Shown piece by piece: positions 1-5,166 of a stretch of 5,880 nucleotides of DNA; the first letter of the stretch is position 1, and each line of letters starts with the position of its first letter. Made by a program: the position numbers and the translations under genes. A model generated the notes under the pieces. It ran no database searches. It was not told the DNA's origin and saw only the letters and a list, made by a program, of their open reading frames with translations. Source of the DNA: Mucilaginibacter sp. (GTDB lineage Bacteria; Bacteroidota; Bacteroidia; Sphingobacteriales; Sphingobacteriaceae); NCBI GenBank assembly GCA_028288315.1, contig JAQBNY010000340.1, forward strand, positions 1-5,880. Direction: 5' to 3'.

Positions 1-35
1 TTTAATTCTTTTTCTGCTTCTTGTTTTTTTGCCAT
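1..35 (-). CDS. N-terminal fragment of an unidentified protein (runs off left edge)
   Basis: Only the start of this gene is inside the window: ATG at 35-33, then codons reading MAKKQEAEKEL before the edge. The visible residues are lysine- and glutamate-rich and hydrophilic, so there is no signal peptide or membrane segment at this end. The start is well supported, because an AGGAG ribosome binding site lies 12 bases upstream and a Bacteroidota -7 element lies further upstream at 85-78. A cytoplasmic protein is likely. Eleven residues are too few to name a family, and I do not assign a product. The gene follows the AcpH-like gene on the same strand after a 165-base gap and has its own promoter, so it is probably transcribed separately. 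Confidence 0.7.
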   Translation of the reverse strand, partial: MAKKQEAEKEL

Positions 36-47
36 TAAATAATTTTA

Positions 48-52
48 CTCCT
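48..52 (-). promoter_or_regulatory. Ribosome binding site of the left-edge gene
   Basis: Read on the minus strand, the bases are AGGAG (AAGGAGT with flanks), 12 bases before the ATG at 35. It is the clearest Shine-Dalgarno sequence in the window. Most other genes here have none, as is usual in Bacteroidota. It supports the chosen start; the spacing is slightly long. Confidence 0.6.
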
Positions 53-77
53 TTTTCCCAACACTTAATTGGGACTG

Positions 78-85
78 CAAAGGTA
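78..85 (-). promoter_or_regulatory. Bacteroidota-type -7 element of the left-edge gene
   Basis: On the minus strand this reads TACCTTTG followed by CA, a full match to the Bacteroidota consensus TAnnTTTG. Transcription would start at about position 70-74, giving a leader of roughly 35-40 bases that contains the AGGAG site. The expected -33 TTTG is not clear: only a T-rich run (about 103-109) lies in the right area. The call rests on the -7 match and its position. Confidence 0.55.
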
Positions 86-154
86 GGGATATAATTTTTA
101 TTGAAAAAATAATATTTAATGTAAAAATCAGGCAATTAGGCAGTTTTTATAAAT

Positions 155-179
155 TTTGGGTAAGTTTGATACACCCAAA
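155..179. repeat. Short inverted repeat in the gap after the AcpH-like gene
   Basis: TTTGGGT (155-161) and ACCCAAA (173-179) form a perfect 7-base stem with an 11-base loop, 22 bases past the stop codon of the minus-strand gene at 201. Its position suits a transcription terminator for that gene. However, the sequence after it on the minus strand is AAAATTTATAAAAA, with no T-tract, so intrinsic termination is doubtful. It may simply be a transcript-end hairpin or chance. Confidence 0.3.
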
Positions 180-200
180 GTACTCATGAAAGCTATTAAC

Positions 201-875
201 CTAAGAAACTTGTATCAATTGGCTTGATATTTCCTGGTAAATGCTTTTATAGTTATCAAACAAACTTAACCGGTAAGTGGTTAATATGGCGGTCATATCC
301 CGTTCATGTTGTTGAGTAAACGGATTGTTCCACACCCGCATGCAAATACGCTTAAGCGCATAGGTGATCTGGTCTATATTAATATAAGTGTTTAAATAAC
401 GACTATGCTTAAATTCGTCATAAAACTTTAAAAACACATCCGGGTTCTTCATTCCTGCAAACTCCAGAAACTCACAGATAATATTTTCTCTGCAATTATC
501 CAGGTGGTTGTAAAAATCAGTAACGTTTACTTCATTGTTGGTGATGAGCAAATTATCCAATATCAATTCAATAGCAATATGACCTAAAAAGAAAGGCTTT
601 ACCGGTGAGCCTGCAATAGCCGGGGCCAGTTCCTTTTTTAGCTGATGCGAGTGAGTTGAAAAAAACTCAGATGAGTGAAAATATTTATCAACAAGTAAAT
701 GCTTATTCCAGCCTTGTATAATAGAATTAACACGGAGATTTGGGTGCACTAACTTTTCAGGGTGTAGAATAATGGTCTTATCCGCATTTTTTAAAAGATC
801 GGGCAATACTGTACCTAAAGTAAAGTAGCAATCTGTTGTATCCCGGTCAAAATAATAGTGTGAAAGAAAATTCAT
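201..875 (-). CDS. Acyl-carrier-protein phosphodiesterase-like helical protein (distant)
   Basis: This 224-residue protein begins MNFLSHYYFD and has no signal peptide or membrane segment, so it is probably cytoplasmic. The opening and the later pattern resemble AcpH, the ACP phosphodiesterase that removes 4'-phosphopantetheine from acyl carrier protein in a metal-dependent, HD-like helical fold. Matching elements are H6 in the opening motif, D26 in GTVLPDLL, H59 and D63 in GWNKHLLVD, and H99 and D107 in GHIAIELILDNLL. The length is also near that of AcpH (about 190-200 residues). The similarity is weak outside these motifs, and enzymatic activity is inference; an uncharacterised Bacteroidota family with the same fold is equally possible. 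The ATG at 875 is the natural start because it opens the conserved motif. No strong ribosome binding site is present (AGGTGA lies about 15 bases upstream). The gene is divergent from tyrS across a 182-base gap. Confidence 0.6.
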   Translation of the reverse strand: MNFLSHYYFDRDTTDCYFTLGTVLPDLLKNADKTIILHPEKLVHPNLRVNSIIQGWNKHLLVDKYFHSSEFFSTHSHQLKKELAPAIAGSPVKPFFLGHIAIELILDNLLITNNEVNVTDFYNHLDNCRENIICEFLEFAGMKNPDVFLKFYDEFKHSRYLNTYINIDQITYALKRICMRVWNNPFTQQHERDMTAILTTYRLSLFDNYKSIYQEISSQLIQVS

Positions 876-904
876 ATACTCTAGAGATAATCACCTGTTT
901 AGTA

Positions 905-934
905 CAAATTACAAAAATCGGGCAAAAAAAACAA
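905..934 (-). promoter_or_regulatory. Possible weak promoter of the AcpH-like gene
   Basis: On the minus strand there is TTG (934-932), 20 bases, then TAATTTG (911-905), about 30 bases before the ATG at 875. The layout resembles the Bacteroidota TTTG / TAnnTTTG promoter, but the -7 element is one base short of consensus. An overlapping alternative, GATTTTTG, has one mismatch. This is a weak candidate supported mainly by position. Confidence 0.25.
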
Positions 935-1021
935 TCAGTTGCCACAGATATTATACCACAATTACCCTTTAATGTTTTAAAACTCAATTAGCACAAGCAT
1001 CTTCGCAACAGATTATTCTGC

Positions 1022-1029
1022 TATATTTG
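1022..1029 (+). promoter_or_regulatory. Bacteroidota-type -7 element of tyrS
   Basis: TATATTTG is a full match to TAnnTTTG, 28 bases before the tyrS ATG. Transcription would start around 1033-1037 and give a leader of about 20-25 bases. No good -33 TTTG is seen about 20 bases upstream. The leader is too short for an attenuator or T-box, so no tRNA-sensing control of tyrS is visible. Confidence 0.6.
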
Positions 1030-1057
1030 CCCTTTTTGTAACAGATATATACTATTA

Positions 1058-2341
1058 ATGAATTTTGTTGAAGAATTACGCTGGAGGGGCATGCTGCATG
1101 ATATTATGCCCGGCACCGAGGACCTATTAAATAAAGGTATGGCATCGGGATATATTGGCTTTGACCCTACTGCCGACTCGCTGCATGTGGGCCATTTAAC
1201 CCAGATCATGACCCTTATACACTTTCAACGGGCCGGCCACAAGCCTTATGCTTTAGTAGGCGGTGCAACAGGTATGGTTGGCGATCCATCGGGCAAATCA
1301 CAGGAGCGTAATTTACTGTCTGAAGATGTATTACAGCATAACCTTGAATCGGTAAAAAAACAGCTGGAAAACTTCCTTGATTTTAATACAGGCGCTAACA
1401 GTGCCGAAATGGTAAATAACTACGACTGGTTTAAAAGCTTCACCTTTTTAGATTTTATACGTGATGTAGGCAAACACCTCACCGTAAATTATATGATGGC
1501 GAAAGATTCGGTTAAGAAGCGCCTGGAGGGTGATACCGGCATGTCGTTCACTGAGTTTACTTACCAGTTGGTACAGGGGTATGACTTTTACTATTTGTGG
1601 AAACACAAGAACTGCATATTGCAAATGGGCGGATCAGATCAGTGGGGCAACATTGTTACCGGTACTGAGCTAATCCGACGTAAAGATGCCGGGGAGGCTT
1701 ATGCTTTAACCACTCAACTCATAAAAAAGGCCGATGGTACCAAATTTGGCAAAACCGAAAGCGGAGCGGTATGGTTGGACGCTAAGCGTACATCGCCATA
1801 TCAGTTTTACCAATTTTGGCTAAATACCACTGATATTGATACCAAAGCATACATCCGTATTTTCACCTTATTTGAACGTGATATTATTGAAGCTTTGGAG
1901 ATTGAGCAGGATGCAGCGCCACATACCCGTGTGTTACAAAAAGCATTGGCAAAAGATATAACCATTCGTGTGCATGGCGAAGCAGAGTATGAAAAGGCTA
2001 TCAAATCTACCGAGTTTTTATTTGGCAATACAGGCATTGAGTTTTTAAACGAACTGAGTGATGATGAAGTAATAGCTTTGTTTAGTGGTGTACCAAATTA
2101 TACTATTGACGCGAAAGAACTGGAAAACGGAATAAACGCGGCAGACCTCCTTGCAGGAAAAACAGCAATATTCACTTCAAAAGGGGAAGCCAAAAAAATG
2201 ATACAAGGGGGTGGCGTAGCTATAAATAAGGTAAAAATTAACACAGCCGAAGACATTTATAAATGCGATAAACTCATCAATAACAAATACTTAGTTGCAC
2301 AAAAAGGCAAGAAAAACTATTTTTTAATTATTGCGGAATAA
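1058..2341 (+). CDS. tyrS: Tyrosyl-tRNA synthetase
   Basis: The enzyme charges tRNA(Tyr) with tyrosine in the cytoplasm, via tyrosyl-adenylate. It is a class I synthetase of 427 residues, close to the 424 of the E. coli enzyme. The Rossmann catalytic domain carries YIGFDPTADSLHVGH (residues 32-46): Y32 and D36 are in the tyrosine pocket, and HVGH (43-46) is the HIGH signature. Other tyrosine-pocket positions are Y169, Q173 and D176 in YQLVQGYD. GGSDQWGN (191-198) is the family motif, and KFGKT (229-233) is the KMSKS-type loop in the form also used by E. coli. An anticodon-binding region follows, then a C-terminal S4 RNA-binding domain from about residue 355, ending near KGKKNYFLI. All key residues are present, so the gene looks intact. 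The ATG at 1058 fits the family N-terminus and the upstream -7 element; there is no Shine-Dalgarno sequence. The stop codon abuts the -33 box of the downstream toxin-antitoxin promoter, and no terminator lies between. Confidence 0.98.
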   Translation: MNFVEELRWRGMLHDIMPGTEDLLNKGMASGYIGFDPTADSLHVGHLTQIMTLIHFQRAGHKPYALVGGATGMVGDPSGKSQERNLLSEDVLQHNLESVKKQLENFLDFNTGANSAEMVNNYDWFKSFTFLDFIRDVGKHLTVNYMMAKDSVKKRLEGDTGMSFTEFTYQLVQGYDFYYLWKHKNCILQMGGSDQWGNIVTGTELIRRKDAGEAYALTTQLIKKADGTKFGKTESGAVWLDAKRTSPYQFYQFWLNTTDIDTKAYIRIFTLFERDIIEALEIEQDAAPHTRVLQKALAKDITIRVHGEAEYEKAIKSTEFLFGNTGIEFLNELSDDEVIALFSGVPNYTIDAKELENGINAADLLAGKTAIFTSKGEAKKMIQGGGVAINKVKINTAEDIYKCDKLINNKYLVAQKGKKNYFLIIAE

Positions 2342-2373
2342 TTTGCAATTACGACATGTGTGCCATATATTTG
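2342..2373 (+). promoter_or_regulatory. Promoter of the RES-Xre toxin-antitoxin module
   Basis: TTTG (2342-2345), a 20-base spacer and TATATTTG (2366-2373) match the Bacteroidota consensus at both elements, the best such match in this window. The -33 box starts at the base after the tyrS stop codon. Transcription would start at about 2378-2382, on or beside the ATG at 2379. The inverted repeat at 2350-2386 overlaps the spacer, the -7 box and the likely start point, which suggests that a repressor would directly block polymerase. Confidence 0.7.
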
Positions 2374-2386
2374 TATATATGTCGTA
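2350..2386. promoter_or_regulatory. Candidate operator: inverted repeat around the toxin-antitoxin promoter
   Basis: TACGACAT (2350-2357) and ATGTCGTA (2379-2386) are perfect reverse complements, with centres 29 bases apart, close to three helical turns. Four further symmetric pairs occur in the 21-base spacer, making 12 of 18 pairs matched around base 2368. The left arm lies between the -33 and -7 boxes, and the right arm covers the ATG at 2379. RES-Xre antitoxins of other bacteria repress their own promoters by binding inverted repeats, so the downstream Xre protein is the likely ligand. Binding itself is inference. Confidence 0.55.
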
Positions 2387-2873
2387 TAAAATAAAGCATA
2401 ACACTAAAAATGAGGTTAATGAACCTATGGCAATGTACTTTACACAGGGTTCATCAACCTCATTTTATAATTTGTTAGGCGGAGCAAAATCAGCAAACTC
2501 TTCTTCTGATTTTGATATTATTAACCTTGCACGACAGGGCTTTCCTAAAAAAGCGTTACTGGCATTAGCCAAAAAAATATCTTTAAACATCCAGGAGTTA
2601 GCCAACATCTTACATATCTCTGAGCGTACCTTACAACGCTACGAGGACGATGCCATTATTAAAACTGAATATGCGGAGAAAGCCGTTGAACTTGCACGTC
2701 TGTATACCCGGGGCGAGGAAGTTTTTGGCTCTATGGATAAATTTAAAACATGGGTTAAAACCCCGAGCCATGTATTTAAGGGTGAGGCACCTGTTACCAT
2801 CCTTGATACATCTGCAGGGTTTGATATGGTTTTTAAAGAGCTTGGCCGTATTGAGCACGGCGTTTTTGCCTGA
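2379..2873 (+). CDS. Xre/MbcA/ParS-family antitoxin of a RES-Xre module
   Basis: The protein is expected to neutralise the RES toxin encoded next and to repress the shared operon. From the ATG at 2379 it has 164 residues. After a poorly conserved N-terminus comes an Xre-like helix-turn-helix region (about 57-95), including ELANILHISERTLQRYED, which is typical of these antitoxins. The C-terminal toxin-binding domain (DUF2384, about 108-164) shows a conserved tryptophan (W125), TP at 128-129, ILDTSAGFDMV and the ending LGRIEHGVFA, a strong family signature. The start is uncertain. ATG 2379 sits at the predicted transcription start and would be nearly leaderless. ATG 2427 (MAMYF, 148 residues) has GAGG 11 bases upstream and a leader of about 45 bases. 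A TTG further upstream, at 2331, overlaps the promoter and tyrS and is unlikely. The stop overlaps the toxin start by one base. Identification of the family is firm; DNA binding is inferred. Confidence 0.92.
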   Translation: MSYKIKHNTKNEVNEPMAMYFTQGSSTSFYNLLGGAKSANSSSDFDIINLARQGFPKKALLALAKKISLNIQELANILHISERTLQRYEDDAIIKTEYAEKAVELARLYTRGEEVFGSMDKFKTWVKTPSHVFKGEAPVTILDTSAGFDMVFKELGRIEHGVFA

Positions 2874-3325
2874 TGATACTATACCGTATTGCCAAATGCA
2901 ATTATGTTAACGATCTTACCGGCACTGGTGCACGCTTATATGGCGGCCGCTGGAACAGCGAAGGCCACTCAATAGTTTACCTGGCATCGTCACGTGCATT
3001 AGCTGTATTAGAAGCATTGGTTCACCTGCCCCCTCTTTTGCTTCCTGATAATTTTTGCATTGCAGAGATAGAGGTACCTGATAAAAACATTTTCACTTTA
3101 GATATTAAAATCCTGCCTGATAATTGGGCCACCATTTCCCCACCTATCGAACTAAAGCAAATTGGCAACCAGTTCCTGAAGGAAACAAAACATTTAATGA
3201 TGAAAGTTCCATCATCAGTTCTACCCGAAGAATTTAATTACCTGCTTAACCCTTTTCATCCGGATATTACAAAAGCTAAGATTAGGAGCATTCATCCTTT
3301 TAACTTCGATAACGGATTATTGTAG
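2873..3325 (+). CDS. RES-domain toxin (NAD+-consuming) of a RES-Xre module
   Basis: This 150-residue protein consists almost entirely of one RES domain. Characterised members are the toxins of type II modules: Res of Pseudomonas putida and MbcT of Mycobacterium tuberculosis degrade NAD+, the latter by phosphorolysis, while ParT of Sphingobium modifies phosphoribosyl-pyrophosphate synthetase with ADP-ribose. The conserved residues that name the domain are present: R26 in GGRWN, E47 in LEALVH, and S114 in KVPSSVLP. Y36 in IVYLASS and the tail motif NYLLNPFHPD are also there. No frameshift or truncation is seen, so the toxin is probably active when free. The ATG overlaps the antitoxin stop as TGATG and has no clear ribosome binding site, so translation probably depends on ribosomes finishing the antitoxin. 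That would keep toxin output tied to antitoxin output. Which NAD+-dependent reaction it performs cannot be told from sequence. Confidence 0.93.
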   Translation: MILYRIAKCNYVNDLTGTGARLYGGRWNSEGHSIVYLASSRALAVLEALVHLPPLLLPDNFCIAEIEVPDKNIFTLDIKILPDNWATISPPIELKQIGNQFLKETKHLMMKVPSSVLPEEFNYLLNPFHPDITKAKIRSIHPFNFDNGLL

Positions 3326-3358
3326 TAAGGTAAATAACAACCTTATAGAACTGATAGG

Positions 3359-3388
3359 AAAAAAGCAAACCCGCTTGTGGCGGGTTTT
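3359..3388. terminator. Bidirectional intrinsic terminator between convergent genes
   Basis: AAACCCGC (3367-3374) and GCGGGTTT (3380-3387) form an 8-base stem with a 5-base loop. On the plus strand TTTT (3385-3388) overlaps the stem end and is followed by GTATGTG, so the tail for the toxin gene is modest. On the minus strand the stem is followed by GC and then six Ts (3364-3359), a good tail for the PH-SHOCT gene, whose stop is only about 10 bases before the stem. It lies 41 bases past the toxin stop. Confidence 0.8.
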
Positions 3389-3396
3389 GTATGTGT

Positions 3397-4020
3397 TTAA
3401 AAGTCGCTTAGCAGCTCCAGTTTTTTCTGGTTGTATTCTTCCTGAGATATCAATCCATTTTCGAATAACGTTTTTAGTCTTTTTAGTTTTTCCGTTAACT
3501 CATCTTTTTTAGGTTCTTCAACAGGAGTAGCCTGTGTTGGTGCAGATGGCTGGAAAGCTACAGGCGCGGCATGGTCAATTTGTAATGAGCCTGATTCGGC
3601 GCGTTTTTCTTCTAGTTCGCGCAGGCGACGGGCTTCACGCTCGGCCTCTTTACGTTCCTGGGCATATTGGTATAATTTACGTGCCTGTACCTTAGGCAGG
3701 TAATCAACACCCATTTCGGCACCGTTTGTAGTTTTGGCACTGAAAACGGCACCTATAATTTCTTCTTTGGTAAATACATCAACAATATCTTTCCAAACAA
3801 AATCAACAAACTTTATAGATAGGCCAAGATTGGCAGGCGAAAAGAACAGGATGCGTTTGTTGGTTAGCGCTATGCAATCAGGAAAGAGATTTACAATAGG
3901 CTTTTTTTGTACTGCTATGTATAAAATTTCCTCGCCGGTAGTTAGCAAATCAACTAATCGGGTGTATATTTTCTCAACCGCTTTAGGGTCTTGTTCGTCG
4001 CGCAAAAATTTATCTATCAT
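3397..4020 (-). CDS. PH domain protein with C-terminal SHOCT domain
   Basis: The 207-residue protein has three parts. Residues 28-117 look like a bacterial PH domain of the YokE-like kind: GEEILYIAVQKKP, then CIALTNKRILFFSP, the usual strand pair with a TNKR turn, then hydrophobic strands. Residues 113-143 are a highly charged helix, probably coiled coil (QERKEAEREARRLRELEEKR), followed by a loose alanine/proline-rich linker to about 172. Residues 174-204 form a SHOCT domain, a short helical pair commonly found at protein ends (LKTLFENGLISQEEYNQKK). There is no signal peptide or membrane helix. The function of such proteins is not established; SHOCT is thought to mediate oligomerisation, and the PH part may bind a ligand or membrane. 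The frame stays open 24 bases further upstream, to a TTG at 4044, but that codon lies inside the -7 element, so the ATG at 4020 is preferred. The gene lies 57 bases after the LuxE-like gene. Confidence 0.82.
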   Translation of the reverse strand: MIDKFLRDEQDPKAVEKIYTRLVDLLTTGEEILYIAVQKKPIVNLFPDCIALTNKRILFFSPANLGLSIKFVDFVWKDIVDVFTKEEIIGAVFSAKTTNGAEMGVDYLPKVQARKLYQYAQERKEAEREARRLRELEEKRAESGSLQIDHAAPVAFQPSAPTQATPVEEPKKDELTEKLKRLKTLFENGLISQEEYNQKKLELLSDF

Positions 4021-4041
4021 GATATTAAGAATTCTGATTGC

Positions 4042-4049
4042 CAAAAATA
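4042..4049 (-). promoter_or_regulatory. Bacteroidota-type -7 element of the PH-SHOCT gene
   Basis: On the minus strand this reads TATTTTTG, a full TAnnTTTG match, 21 bases before the ATG at 4020. Transcription would start around 4034-4038, leaving a leader of about 15 bases. No convincing -33 box is visible. The site lies in the 57-base gap after the LuxE-like gene, so the PH-SHOCT gene may be transcribed independently, with or without readthrough. Confidence 0.5.
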
Positions 4050-4077
4050 AGAATATTATGCCAGTTGCATATCTATT

Positions 4078-5064
4078 TTACGCAATGAGTAAATTACAGC
4101 CACGTATATCTGAATTATCAAAGCGGCCTATCACTTCAAAAGAGCCGTCATTATAAACCTTTCCCAAATCTTGCGTAGCAATAAAGGCACATGAGTTAAT
4201 ATTTGCCAGGTCTATAATGTTAACGCCGCCGGTTTTGCTCTCTCCTATTAATGTAAACGGATCGTTAGTATCCCGTGTAATAATCTTCATCCAGGGTGGG
4301 CAATTAAATACACCATCACCTTTTGAATATGCTTGTGATAAAAGTTCTGTCATACCATACTCGGAGTGTATGGCGTCAACACCAAAACCGGCACATAGCG
4401 CCTGGTGCAATTCCTCACGTATCATCTCCTTACGGCGGCCTTTCATACCGCCCGTTTCCATAACAATAAGTTCGGGAAAGTTAATGGTATAGTTATCTAT
4501 GAAATCAAGCAAGGCAAAGGTTACGCCTATCAACAAGGTTGGTTTGCCGGCAGCTTTTTGTTGCAGTAATGTATTGTAAAGTTCCTGGTGATTGTACAGG
4601 AAGAAACCACTTGCCGGATTGGCTGATTGTGTGATCATATCCTGCGCCATATAAATAAGGGATGAACCCTCCCGTTCCAGATATGACGGCAACAGTGCCA
4701 GCACTGTATAATCTTTTATATCGCCATAAAACAATTCAAATGCTTTGCGGAAGCTTTGCACATACCAGCTAACGTCTGTTACATGGTGGCTGCTGGTAAT
4801 CATACCTGTAGTGCCCGAACTGGTAAAGATTACCTCGGCTGGTATATCACTGGTAATTATCCGGTGCGATTTAAACAGCTCCACGGGTAAAAACGGAATC
4901 TGCTCTATATTTTTCACATCAGCAGCATTAACGCGTATACCGGTGATAAACTCTTTATAAACCTTGCAATTAGCGGCCTGGTACCTAAATACCTGTAAAG
5001 CGATTCCTTCAAAAGCTGCTTTATTATTTATGGCAAATACTTGTTCCTTATCCGGCTTTATCAT
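4078..5064 (-). CDS. LuxE-family acyl-protein synthetase-like enzyme
   Basis: This 328-residue protein belongs to the LuxE branch of the adenylate-forming (ANL) superfamily. LuxE activates a fatty acid with ATP, takes the acyl group onto a cysteine and hands it to a reductase partner. Motifs in order are FTSSGTTG (80-87, phosphate-binding loop), METGGMKGR (202-210), SEYGMTE (234-240, adenine and catalytic region), TQDLG (297-301) and GRFDNSDIRGCNL (313-325). The small C-terminal domain of typical ANL enzymes is missing, as in LuxE, and C323 lies six residues from the end, matching my recollection of the acylated cysteine in LuxE. No luxC, luxD or luxAB gene is visible, so light production is not implied. 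The substrate and acceptor are unknown; a role in surface lipid or polysaccharide acylation would be speculation. The ATG at 5064 is supported by a -7 element just upstream, which leaves almost no leader. The family call is firm and the function open. Confidence 0.85.
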   Translation of the reverse strand: MIKPDKEQVFAINNKAAFEGIALQVFRYQAANCKVYKEFITGIRVNAADVKNIEQIPFLPVELFKSHRIITSDIPAEVIFTSSGTTGMITSSHHVTDVSWYVQSFRKAFELFYGDIKDYTVLALLPSYLEREGSSLIYMAQDMITQSANPASGFFLYNHQELYNTLLQQKAAGKPTLLIGVTFALLDFIDNYTINFPELIVMETGGMKGRRKEMIREELHQALCAGFGVDAIHSEYGMTELLSQAYSKGDGVFNCPPWMKIITRDTNDPFTLIGESKTGGVNIIDLANINSCAFIATQDLGKVYNDGSFEVIGRFDNSDIRGCNLLIA

Positions 5065-5071
5065 GCTGCTG

Positions 5072-5079
5072 CAAAGATA
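5072..5079 (-). promoter_or_regulatory. Bacteroidota-type -7 element of the LuxE-like gene
   Basis: On the minus strand this reads TATCTTTG followed by CA, a full TAnnTTTG match. Only seven bases separate it from the ATG at 5064, so transcription should begin within a few bases of the start codon and the mRNA may be leaderless or nearly so. The next in-frame ATG is far inside the conserved domain and cannot be the start. No clear -33 box is seen. Confidence 0.5.
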
Positions 5080-5083
5080 ATGT

Positions 5084-5142
5084 GAATATGTAAGATGTGC
5101 GAATATGCAGCAAGTTTCGGGTTTTAACGGGTGATGAATATG
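5084..5142. repeat. Three GAATATG repeats between divergent genes
   Basis: GAATATG occurs at 5084-5090, 5101-5107 and 5136-5142, always on the plus strand and preceded by TG-rich bases. The start-to-start distances are 17 and 35, roughly one and two units of 17. They fill the 102-base gap between the LuxE-like gene and the DUF1203 gene, just upstream of the -7 element of the former, so a regulator binding array is conceivable. Chance recurrence in an A/T-rich gap is also quite possible. Confidence 0.3.
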
Positions 5143-5166
5143 CGGACATTTGATTAAAAATCAATC

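Noticed and set aside
876..1057. Possible tRNA or attenuator/T-box in the gap before tyrS
   Set aside because: No cloverleaf or leader hairpin series was seen, and the predicted tyrS leader is only about 20-25 bases.
1021..1209. Open frame on the minus strand over the tyrS start
   Set aside because: It is antisense to the conserved N-terminus of tyrS and its promoter, with no recognisable protein features.
1807..2037. Open frame on the minus strand inside tyrS
   Set aside because: It lies entirely antisense to conserved tyrS coding sequence and has no family features or promoter.
2331..2378. Upstream extension of the antitoxin to a TTG inside the tyrS end
   Set aside because: It would encode 16 extra residues through the -33 and -7 promoter boxes; the promoter match makes translation from there unlikely.
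2631..2910. Two open frames (one per strand) over the antitoxin 3' half and toxin start
   Set aside because: Both overlap the strongly conserved antitoxin C-terminal domain in other frames and look like shadows.
2342..3325. Mobile element carrying the toxin-antitoxin module
   Set aside because: No transposase, integrase, terminal repeats or target duplication is visible around it.
4021..4044. Upstream TTG extension of the PH-SHOCT gene
   Set aside because: The TTG lies inside the TATTTTTG promoter element; the ATG at 4020 gives a normal start.
3734..4156. Plus-strand open frame across the PH-SHOCT and LuxE-like gene junction
   Set aside because: It is antisense to two genes with clear domains and shows no protein family signal.
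4217..4960. Two plus-strand open frames inside the LuxE-like gene
   Set aside because: Both are antisense to conserved motifs of the LuxE-like protein.
4078..5064. Bioluminescence (lux) operon
   Set aside because: Only a LuxE-like gene is present; neither neighbour resembles luxA, luxB, luxC or luxD.
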